Source of the DNA: an uncultured Lysobacteraceae bacterium
GTDB lineage: Bacteria > Pseudomonadota > Gammaproteobacteria > Xanthomonadales > Xanthomonadaceae
Reading direction: 5' to 3'
DNA: 25,130 bases
Assembly: GCA_946480825.1 (NCBI GenBank)
Contig: CAMLLG010000059.1
Coordinates: 1 to 25,130, forward strand
The translations under genes and the position numbers were made by a program. The notes beneath the pieces were generated by a model. That model had not been told where the DNA came from and ran no database searches. It was given only the letters and a program-made list of their open reading frames with translations. This document shows positions 1-7,526 of the stretch, one piece after another (positions within the stretch are counted from its first letter, which is position 1; each line of letters starts with the position of its first letter).

Positions 1-52
1 ACCGACCCCAGCATTATGAGTGCTGTGCTCTAACCGGCTGAGCTACATAGCC
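1..52 (-). tRNA. tRNA-Met (CAT anticodon), elongator type, cut by window edge
   Basis: Read on the minus strand, the 5' end begins GGCTATGTAGCTCAG at position 52. It runs through the D arm into a five-pair anticodon stem (CAGCA/TGCTG) whose loop CTCATAA carries anticodon CAT. The sequence then continues into the variable region and is cut off at position 1, so the T arm and acceptor 3' end lie outside the window. The acceptor and D-arm sequence closely resembles the E. coli elongator tRNA-Met as known to me, rather than initiator tRNA or tRNA-Ile2. The gene reads away from acnD. Confidence 0.93.
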
Positions 53-65
53 ACGAGGGGCGGGA

Positions 66-94
66 ATTGTCCACGCCACGCCGTCCGTCGTCAA
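66..94 (-). promoter_or_regulatory. Probable sigma-70 promoter of the tRNA-Met gene
   Basis: On the minus strand a TTGACG hexamer (89-94) is followed, after exactly 17 bases, by GACAAT (66-71). This fits a -35/-10 pair ending 13 bases before the mature tRNA 5' end. The stretch between the -10 box and the tRNA is GC-rich (TCCCGCCCC), like the discriminators of stringently controlled stable-RNA promoters. The rest of the 53-268 gap shows no convincing gene or plus-strand promoter. Confidence 0.6.
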
Positions 95-268
95 CCGCGG
101 CCAATGGACGATGCCATCGAGGATGACGCTGCGGCGGCCGCTCCCGGATAATGGCGCCTCCTCCCGCCTGATTCCTTACGCCCGATCGCGCTGCGCCTGC
201 CGGCGTCGTTCCGTCGCCCGTCTCATCGGGACGGTTGCGCGATCGGTCCGCCTCCGGACGACGCCCTC

Positions 269-2881
269 ATGAATACCGCACACCGCAAGCCGCTGCCCGG
301 CACCCGCCTCGACTGGTTCGATGCCCGGGAGGCGGTCGACGCGCTCCAGCCCGGCGCCTGGGCGACGCTGCCCTACACCTCGCGCGTGCTTGCCGAGAAT
401 CTCGTGCGCCGCGCCGATCCGGTCCGTCTCGACGATTTCCTGGGGCAGTTGATCGGTCGCAAACGCGACCTCGATTTTCCGTGGTTTCCGGCGCGCGTGG
501 TGTGCCACGACATCCTCGGCCAGACCGCGTTAGTGGATCTGGCCGGCCTGCGCGATGCCGTCGCCGACCAGGGCGGCGATCCGGCGCAGGTGAATCCGGT
601 CGTCCCGGTGCAATTGATCGTCGACCATTCGCTCGCCGTCGAATGCGGCGGCGACGACCCGGATGCGTTCGCGAAGAATCGCGCGATCGAGGATCGCCGC
701 AACGAGGACCGCTTCCACTTCATCGACTGGACCAAGCGCGCGTTCCGCAACGTCGACGTGATCCCGCCAGGCAACGGGATCATGCATCAGATCAATCTGG
801 AGCGGATGTCGCCGGTGATCGGCGTAACGGACGGTGTCGCCTATCCGGATACCTGCGTCGGCACCGACAGTCACACGCCGCATGTCGATGCACTGGGTGT
901 GATCGCGATCGGCGTCGGTGGTCTGGAAGCGGAGAACGTGATGCTCGGCCGCGCCTCGTGGATGCGGTTGCCGGACATCATCGGCGTGGAACTCGCCGGC
1001 CGCCCGCAGCCTGAGATCACCGCCACCGACATCGTGCTCGCGCTGACCGAATTCCTGCGCAAGCAGAAGGTGGTCGGGGCATATCTGGAGTTCCGCGGCG
1101 AAGGCGCCGCGGCACTGACGCTCGGCGATCGCGCGACGATCTCCAACATGGCGCCGGAATACGGCGCGACCGCGGCGATGTTCTTCATCGACGCCAACAC
1201 CCTCGATTATCTGCGACTGACGGGCCGTAGCGACGAACAGGTCGCGCTGGTCGAAACCTATGCGAAGACTGCCGGTCTGTGGGCCGATACGCTGGTCACC
1301 GCCGAGTACGAGCGCACCCTGCATTTCGATCTTTCGACCGTCGTGCGCAGCATGGCCGGCCCGTCGAATCCGCATGCGCGCGTCGCGGTCGCCGATCTCG
1401 CGGCGAAGGGCATCGCCGGCGACCTCGACGCGGCACGCGCGCAGGAAGCCGAAGGCCTGATGCCCGACGGTGCGGTGATCATCGCCGCGATCACCAGTTG
1501 CACCAACACCTCGAACCCGCGCAACGTGATCGCCGCCGGTCTGCTGGCGCGCAATGCGCGCCGCGCGGGCCTCGCGCGCAAGCCGTGGGTGAAGAGTTCG
1601 CTCGCGCCCGGATCGAAAGCCGTCGCGCTGTATCTGGAAGAAGCCGGGTTGAAGGACGATCTCGAAACGCTGGGCTTCGGGATCGTCGCCTTCGCCTGCA
1701 CCACCTGCAACGGCATGAGCGGCGCGCTGGATCCGAAGATCCAGCAGGAAATCATCGATCGCGATCTGTACGCGACGGCGGTGCTCAGCGGCAACCGCAA
1801 TTTCGACGGTCGCATTCATCCGTACGCGAAGCAGGCGTTCCTCGCGTCGCCGCCGCTGGTGGTGGCCTACGCCATCGCCGGCACCATCCGTTTCGACATC
1901 GAGAAGGATGCGCTGGGCCACGACGCGCAGGGCAACCCGATCACGCTGAAGGACCTGTGGCCGAGCGACGCCGAGATCGACGCGATCGTGAAGGCGAGCG
2001 TGAAGCCCGAGCAGTTCCGCCGCGTGTACGAGCCGATGTTCAACGTGCGCGTCGAACGCGGCGAGCCGGTGAAGCCGCTGTACGACTGGCGTCCGATGAG
2101 CACCTACATCCGCCGTCCGCCTTATTGGGAAGGCGCGCTGGCCAAGCCGCGCACGCTGCGCGGCCTTCGGCCGTTGGCGGTGCTGGGCGACAACATCACC
2201 ACCGATCACCTGTCGCCGTCGAACGCGATCCTGCTCGACAGCGCGGCCGGCGCCTATCTCGCGAAAATGGGTCTGCCGGAAGAAGACTTCAATTCCTACG
2301 CCACGCATCGCGGCGATCATCTCACCGCGCAGCGCGCGACGTTCGCGAACCCGACGCTGCTCAACGAAATGGTCCGCAACGCCGACGGCACCGTGAAGAA
2401 AGGTTCGCTCGCCCGCGTCGAGCCGGAAGGCCAGGTCATGCGCATGTGGGAAGCGATCGAGACCTACATGAGCCGCGGACAGCCGTTGATCATCGTCGCG
2501 GGTGCGGATTACGGACAGGGCAGTTCGCGCGACTGGGCAGCCAAGGGCGTGCGTCTCGCCGGCGTCGAGGCGATCGTCGCCGAAGGTTTCGAACGCATCC
2601 ACCGCACCAACCTCATCGGCATGGGCGTGCTGCCGCTGGAGTTCAAGCCGGGCACCACGCGCCTCACCCTCGGCCTCGACGGCACCGAAACCTACGACGT
2701 GACCGGTTCGCGCACGCCCCGCGCCGATCTCACCCTCGTCGTGCAGCGCCGCAATGGCGAACGCATCGAAGTCCCGGTGACCTGCCGCCTCGACACCGCC
2801 GAGGAAGTCTCGATCTACGAAGCCGGCGGGGTGCTGCAGCGGTTCGCGCAGGATTTCCTGGCGGCGAACAAGGTGGCCTGA
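269..2881 (+). CDS. acnD: Fe/S-dependent 2-methylcitrate dehydratase AcnD
   Basis: This 870-residue aconitase-superfamily enzyme should dehydrate 2-methylcitrate to 2-methylaconitate in the cytoplasmic 2-methylcitrate cycle, which oxidises propionyl-CoA. The [4Fe-4S] ligands are visible: C411 in SCTNTSNP and C477/C480 in ACTTCNG. The C-terminal swivel domain carries the GADYGQGSSRDWA motif. Length and opening (LPGTRLDWFDAREAVDALQPGAW, here split by eye) fit AcnD better than AcnA, and a prpF gene in the same orientation downstream supports AcnD. The ATG at 269 has only a weak upstream GGA as ribosome site. No prpB, prpC or regulator precedes it in the 216 bases back to the divergent tRNA, so it probably starts its own transcript. 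The usual neighbour prpF is displaced by the hsd locus. A general aconitase is the alternative. Confidence 0.88.
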   Translation: MNTAHRKPLPGTRLDWFDAREAVDALQPGAWATLPYTSRVLAENLVRRADPVRLDDFLGQLIGRKRDLDFPWFPARVVCHDILGQTALVDLAGLRDAVADQGGDPAQVNPVVPVQLIVDHSLAVECGGDDPDAFAKNRAIEDRRNEDRFHFIDWTKRAFRNVDVIPPGNGIMHQINLERMSPVIGVTDGVAYPDTCVGTDSHTPHVDALGVIAIGVGGLEAENVMLGRASWMRLPDIIGVELAGRPQPEITATDIVLALTEFLRKQKVVGAYLEFRGEGAAALTLGDRATISNMAPEYGATAAMFFIDANTLDYLRLTGRSDEQVALVETYAKTAGLWADTLVTAEYERTLHFDLSTVVRSMAGPSNPHARVAVADLAAKGIAGDLDAARAQEAEGLMPDGAVIIAAITSCTNTSNPRNVIAAGLLARNARRAGLARKPWVKSSLAPGSKAVALYLEEAGLKDDLETLGFGIVAFACTTCNGMSGALDPKIQQEIIDRDLYATAVLSGNRNFDGRIHPYAKQAFLASPPLVVAYAIAGTIRFDIEKDALGHDAQGNPITLKDLWPSDAEIDAIVKASVKPEQFRRVYEPMFNVRVERGEPVKPLYDWRPMSTYIRRPPYWEGALAKPRTLRGLRPLAVLGDNITTDHLSPSNAILLDSAAGAYLAKMGLPEEDFNSYATHRGDHLTAQRATFANPTLLNEMVRNADGTVKKGSLARVEPEGQVMRMWEAIETYMSRGQPLIIVAGADYGQGSSRDWAAKGVRLAGVEAIVAEGFERIHRTNLIGMGVLPLEFKPGTTRLTLGLDGTETYDVTGSRTPRADLTLVVQRRNGERIEVPVTCRLDTAEEVSIYEAGGVLQRFAQDFLAANKVA

Positions 2882-2957
2882 CGCCTCGAACGGCTGAGTG
2901 CCTGAAGATTTACCGGTCGTGGATGGGCCGGATCCATTTCCTCAACAGCAGGATTGC

Positions 2958-5144
2958 ATGAACGTCGGTACCCACGAAGAACTCAAGGGCAAAATTTGGG
3001 AAATCGCCAACCGTCTGCGCGGACCTTATCGTCCGCCGCAGTACCGGCTGGTCATGCTGCCGATGGTTGTGTTGCGTCGACTCGACTGCGTACTTGAACC
3101 GACGAAAGAGAAAGTGTTGAAGGAATACGCGAAGCTGCAGGCCAAGGGTACCGCCGAGCGTGCGATGGCACGCTTCCTCGGCAAGGCCGCGGACCCGGAT
3201 CGCAACCATCCGCTATACAACACCAGTCCCTACACGTTCGCGAAACTGCTGGACGATGCCGACAACATCGCACCCAATCTGGTTGCCTATATCAACGGCT
3301 TCTCCGAGAGTGCGCGCAACATCTTCGAGAAATTCAAGTTCGAGGATCAGATCGAAAAACTGGATGCCAGCAATCGGCTGTTCACCATCGTCAAGGCGAT
3401 GGCGGACATCGACTTGCATCCTGACCGTATCGACAACCTGCAGATGGGTTACCTGTTCGAGCATCTGGTGATGCGCTTCAACGAACAGGCCAACGAAGAG
3501 GCCGGCGATCACTTCACGCCGCGCGAGGTCATCCGGTTGATGGCCAGCCTGATCTACACCGGCGAGCGCGACATCTACACGCCCGGGATCCATCGCAGCA
3601 TCTACGACCCCACCTGCGGGACCGGCGGCATGCTATCGGAGTCCGAAAAGTACATCCTGGGGCAGAACGCTCGGGCGAACCTGTCGCTGTTCGGTCAGGA
3701 ATACAACGACGAATCGTGGGCGATCTGCTGTTCCGACATGCTGATCAAGGACGAGGACACCGCCAACATCGTTCTCGGCGATACGCTGGGCGACGGAAAG
3801 ACGAAGGACGGCTTCCAGGGGCAGAAGTTCCACTACATGCTCGCCAATCCACCGTTCGGTGTGGAGTGGAAAGACCAGAAAGCGGTGGTCGAGAAGGAAT
3901 ATGCCAGCCTGGGCGAAGCGGGCCGTTTCGGTGCGGGGCTACCCGCGATCAACGACGGCTCGCTGTTGTTCCTGCAGCACATGATCGCAAAGATGCATCC
4001 CTACGCCGAAGGCGATGAGGATCGGCTGGGTTCGAAGATCGCCATCGTCTTCAACGGCTCGCCGCTGTTTTCGGGTGACGCCAATTCCGGGCCGTCCAAC
4101 ATCCGTCGCTGGATCATCGAGAACGACTGGCTGGACACCATCGTCGCTCTGCCGGATCAGCTGTTCTACAACACCGGCATCTATACCTACATCTGGCTGG
4201 TGACCAACCGCAAGCCCGCCGAGCGACAAGGCAAAGTGCAGTTGATCGACGGCACGCGCTTCTTCCGCAAGATGAAGAAGAGCCTCAACAACAAGCGCAA
4301 CGAGATCGGCGACGATCATATCGCCGCGTTGACTCGCCTGTATGCGAACAATCGCAACGGCGAAACCGCCGAGGTCGTGGTCGATCACAAGACCGGTGCC
4401 ACCGAGCGGCGCGTGGTTTCCCGGATCTTCGACAATCGCGAGTTCGGCTTCCTCAAGGTGGTGGTCGAGCGCCCGCTGCGCATGCATTTCGAGGCCAGCG
4501 CCGAACGGATCGCCCGCCTCGACGAGCAATCCGCATTCGCGAACCTCGCGACCTCCAAGAAACGCAAGGACGAGAAGACCGTACGCAGGGAGATCGCCGA
4601 AGGCGAAGCCCGGCAGCAGGCGATCCGCGACATGCTCGCGACCCTCAAGCGGAAAGGACGCTACATGGATCGGTCCGTGTTCGAGGCCGATCTCGACAAG
4701 GCCGCGACCAAGGCCGGTCTGAAGCTGCTCGGGCCGCTGAAAAAGGCCATCTTCGCCGCCCTTGGCGAGCGCGATCCGAAGGCCGAGATTTGTCGCGATG
4801 GCAAAGGCCGGCCCGAGCCGGACAGCGAACTGCGCGACACCGAGAACATTCCGCTGCCCAAGCGCGCCGAGTTGCCGTTGCCCATGGCGTTCGGCCCCGA
4901 CAAGCCCAACGATGAGCTGGTGCGCAGGTACCGCAAGACGATCGATGCTTACATGGCTCGCGAAGTCCTGCCGCATGTGCCCGATGCCTGGGTGGATGAC
5001 GAGAAGACCAAGGTCGGCTACGAAATTCCGATCAATCGACATTTCTATGTCTACAAGCCGCCGCGCCCGCTGGGCGAGATCGAGGCCGACATCCGTCAAC
5101 TCGAAAGCGAGATCGCGGATCTGCTCAAGGGGCTGCTGGCATGA
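2958..5144 (+). CDS. hsdM: Type I restriction-modification methyltransferase subunit HsdM
   Basis: This is the N6-adenine methyltransferase subunit. With HsdS it forms the modification enzyme, and with HsdR the full restriction complex. I start it at the ATG at 2958 (728 residues) because AGGA lies just upstream and the protein then opens directly with the helical HsdM N-terminal domain; an in-frame GTG at 2898 adds 20 unlikely residues. The SAM-binding motif DPTCGTGG starts at D217 and the catalytic NPPF at N297. The region from about residue 480 onward is charged and helical, and makes the protein longer than classic E. coli HsdM (about 530 residues). It begins 76 bases after acnD and ends in an ATGA overlap with the rhuM-like gene, so the two are probably translationally coupled. 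Confidence 0.95.
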   Translation: MNVGTHEELKGKIWEIANRLRGPYRPPQYRLVMLPMVVLRRLDCVLEPTKEKVLKEYAKLQAKGTAERAMARFLGKAADPDRNHPLYNTSPYTFAKLLDDADNIAPNLVAYINGFSESARNIFEKFKFEDQIEKLDASNRLFTIVKAMADIDLHPDRIDNLQMGYLFEHLVMRFNEQANEEAGDHFTPREVIRLMASLIYTGERDIYTPGIHRSIYDPTCGTGGMLSESEKYILGQNARANLSLFGQEYNDESWAICCSDMLIKDEDTANIVLGDTLGDGKTKDGFQGQKFHYMLANPPFGVEWKDQKAVVEKEYASLGEAGRFGAGLPAINDGSLLFLQHMIAKMHPYAEGDEDRLGSKIAIVFNGSPLFSGDANSGPSNIRRWIIENDWLDTIVALPDQLFYNTGIYTYIWLVTNRKPAERQGKVQLIDGTRFFRKMKKSLNNKRNEIGDDHIAALTRLYANNRNGETAEVVVDHKTGATERRVVSRIFDNREFGFLKVVVERPLRMHFEASAERIARLDEQSAFANLATSKKRKDEKTVRREIAEGEARQQAIRDMLATLKRKGRYMDRSVFEADLDKAATKAGLKLLGPLKKAIFAALGERDPKAEICRDGKGRPEPDSELRDTENIPLPKRAELPLPMAFGPDKPNDELVRRYRKTIDAYMAREVLPHVPDAWVDDEKTKVGYEIPINRHFYVYKPPRPLGEIEADIRQLESEIADLLKGLLA

Positions 5145-6220
5145 GTCGAGAGATCGCCCCGCCCGCCAGTGGCGATCTGTTGATCTATCCGGCCCCGGCC
5201 GGCGAGGGCGGCATTCGCGTCCTGCTCGTCGGCGAAACGGTGTGGCTGACCCAGCGCCAGATCGCCGAGTTGTATGGTGTGACCGTGCCCACGGTCAGCG
5301 AGCACCTCGACAACGCCTGTGACGAGGGCGAAATCCAACCTGAACGAACTATTCGGAAGTTCCGAACAGTTCAAATCGAAGGCGGACGGGAAGTCCGTCG
5401 GCATTTGGATCATTACAGCCTGGAGGCCATCCTGGCCGTGGGCTACCGGGTGCGCTCCGCGCAGGGCACGGCCTTCCGACAGTGGGCTACGGCCCGGTTG
5501 AGCGAGTATCTGGTCAAGGGTTTCGCGCTCGACGACGAGCGGCTGAAGGGCGGGCGCGGGCCTGCCGATCATTTCGACGAACTGCTCGCACGCATTCGCG
5601 AGATCCGCGCCAGCGAGGCGCGGGTGTACCAGCGGATCCGCGAGATCTTCGCGATGGCGGTGGACTACCGCGAGGGCGAACAGGCCACGCAGCGGTTCTT
5701 CGCGATCATGCAGAACAAGATGCACTACGCCGCCACGGGCATGACTGCGGCGGAGATCGTGCGCAGTCGCGCCGATGCGGACAAGCCCAACATGGGGGCG
5801 ACCACATGGAAGGGCAGCCGTGTGCTCAAGCAGGACGTGGGCACCGCCAAGAATTATCTGGATACGCGGGAAGTCGACACGCTCAACCGCATCACCGTGA
5901 TGTTTCTCGATCAGGCCGAGTTCCGTGCGATGCGCCGGCAGGACATCCGTCTGGCGGACTGGGATGCCTTCCTCGACAAGTTCCTGCGCGATACCGAGTT
6001 GCAGGTGCTAGAGAGCGCCGGCACGGTCAGTCACCGCGAAGCGCTGGACTGGGCCGAGCGCCAGTACGACGCCTTCGCCGAGCGGCGACGGCTGGAGGCC
6101 GAGCAGGCGGCGGAGGCGCGGTATCTGGAGGATTTGCGGGGGGCGGCGAAGGCGGTGGTCAACGATTCTCGAAGCGACCAGAGTCGTGGCCCGAGATCGA
6201 ATCTCAAGAGGCGAAAATGA
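5141..6220 (+). CDS. RhuM-family protein embedded in the hsd operon
   Basis: A 359-residue soluble protein of the RhuM ('virulence protein') family, whose biochemical function is not established. The N-terminal third contains a helix-turn-helix-like segment (WLTQRQIAELYGVTVPTVSEH, about residues 29-49). It is followed by the family's KFRTVQ...LDHYSLEAILAVGYRVRS region and a helical C-terminal domain (MHYAATGMTAAEIV, then TLNRITVMFLDQAE). The last 40 residues are highly charged. The gene overlaps hsdM at 5141-5144 and hsdS at 6217-6220, both as ATGA, so it should be made together with the restriction subunits. RhuM genes are known guests in type I loci. A regulatory or accessory defence role is an inference; DNA binding is suggested only by the HTH-like segment. 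A 27-bp imperfect palindrome lies inside the coding region at 5346-5372. Confidence 0.85.
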   Translation: MSREIAPPASGDLLIYPAPAGEGGIRVLLVGETVWLTQRQIAELYGVTVPTVSEHLDNACDEGEIQPERTIRKFRTVQIEGGREVRRHLDHYSLEAILAVGYRVRSAQGTAFRQWATARLSEYLVKGFALDDERLKGGRGPADHFDELLARIREIRASEARVYQRIREIFAMAVDYREGEQATQRFFAIMQNKMHYAATGMTAAEIVRSRADADKPNMGATTWKGSRVLKQDVGTAKNYLDTREVDTLNRITVMFLDQAEFRAMRRQDIRLADWDAFLDKFLRDTELQVLESAGTVSHREALDWAERQYDAFAERRRLEAEQAAEARYLEDLRGAAKAVVNDSRSDQSRGPRSNLKRRK

Positions 6221-7515
6221 TCACGGACAAGCCTTTTCCTGAGAATTGGAAGATGAAGCGTCTCAAGTATCTGGCGACCTACAACGATGAGGTTTTGCCA
6301 GAAACGACCGATGATGATCGAGAGATCGACTATGTCGAAATATCGGGCGTTTCATTGACTAAAGGTATCGAGCAAATCGAAAGGATGCCTTTCTATCAAG
6401 CGCCTTCCCGGGCAAGGCGAAAGGTGAAAGCGGGCGATATTTTGGTTTCTACGGTGCGGACATATCTCAAGGCTATCGCTACGGTAGGGGATAGTTGCCG
6501 AGATGGATTGATCGCATCAACCGGATTCTGTGTGATCCGGCCCGGTGATGAGATGGATTCCGACTATCTGGGGTGGGTGGCCAAGTCGGAGCCATTCGTC
6601 GGAGAGGTGGTTGCGAGATCGGTGGGTGTGAGTTATCCCGCAATCAATGCAAGCGACTTGGTGGATATCGGTATCCCGATTCCGCCGATTGAAGTGCAGC
6701 AGCGCATTGCTCGCTTCCTTGACGAAAAGACCTCGCAGATTGATGCGCTGATCGAAAAGAAGCGCGCGCTCCTGGAACGGCTGGCCGAGCAGCGGCAGGC
6801 GCTGATTACCCGTGCCGTGACCAAGGGCTTGAATCCGGATGTGCCGATGAAGCCGTCGAGTGTGACTTGGCTAGGCATTATCCCAGCGCATTGGGCGGAG
6901 CGGAGGCTCAGATTCTCGGTCCAGAAAATCGTCCAGGGTTGGTCTCCTCAGTGCGAAAGCCGGCCTGCTGAGATCGGCGAGTGGGGGGTTCTCAAGGTTG
7001 GGTGCGTGAATGGCGATCGCTATGATGAATCCGAGAATAAAGCGCTCCCCTCTGACGTCGAACCAATCAGGGCCTATGAGGTGAGAATTGGTGATCTACT
7101 CGTCAGTCGCGCGAATACGAAAGAACTCCTTGGCAGCGCCGCGATTGTTGAAAATACGCAGGGAAATATTCTGCTTTGCGATAAGTTATATCGAATTGAG
7201 TTGGATGCATCCTTAGACAGCATGTACTTGACTGCTTTTCTAAGGACGCCGCTGGCTCGTTTCGAATATGAGCGCGAGGCCACAGGGACAAGTGGTTCAA
7301 TGCAAAACATAGGACAGGATACTCTCAAGAACTTGCGACATCCCCTGCCACCGATTGATGAGCAAAGAAGCATTGGCATTTGGGTGTCAAACGCTTTGAG
7401 CAGGTTCAAAACGAGTGAAGACGCAGTCTTGAATGCAATTTCGGTATTGACCGAGCATAGAGTTGCCCTCATCACCTCCGCCATCACCGGCCAACTCCCC
7501 GAACTGAACGGATAA
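6217..7515 (+). CDS. hsdS: Type I restriction-modification specificity subunit HsdS
   Basis: This 432-residue subunit chooses the DNA target of the complex. It shows the usual duplicated layout. The first target-recognition domain spans about residues 1-155 (opening FPENWKMKRLKYLA). A conserved helical spacer runs about 155-205 (IPPIEVQQRIARFLDEKTSQ, then ALITRAVTKGL). The second recognition domain spans about 222-375 (IPAHWAERRLRF). The second spacer runs about 376-430 (LPPIDEQRSIG, then ALITSAITGQL). The ATG at 6217 overlaps the rhuM-like stop as ATGA and has AGAGGCGAAA before it; the open frame continues further upstream but overlaps rhuM and looks like shadow. Base composition is clearly more AT-rich than hsdM and hsdR, most strikingly at 7080-7450, as expected for exchangeable recognition domains. 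The methylated sequence cannot be predicted from this. Confidence 0.95.
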   Translation: MITDKPFPENWKMKRLKYLATYNDEVLPETTDDDREIDYVEISGVSLTKGIEQIERMPFYQAPSRARRKVKAGDILVSTVRTYLKAIATVGDSCRDGLIASTGFCVIRPGDEMDSDYLGWVAKSEPFVGEVVARSVGVSYPAINASDLVDIGIPIPPIEVQQRIARFLDEKTSQIDALIEKKRALLERLAEQRQALITRAVTKGLNPDVPMKPSSVTWLGIIPAHWAERRLRFSVQKIVQGWSPQCESRPAEIGEWGVLKVGCVNGDRYDESENKALPSDVEPIRAYEVRIGDLLVSRANTKELLGSAAIVENTQGNILLCDKLYRIELDASLDSMYLTAFLRTPLARFEYEREATGTSGSMQNIGQDTLKNLRHPLPPIDEQRSIGIWVSNALSRFKTSEDAVLNAISVLTEHRVALITSAITGQLPELNG

Positions 7516-7526
7516 GGACGCCCGCC

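Noticed and set aside
530..2602. 690-residue open frame on the minus strand, antisense to acnD
   Set aside because: It is a shadow of the GC-rich acnD codons: Arg/His/Asp-heavy, no recognisable domain, and acnD itself is clearly the real gene.
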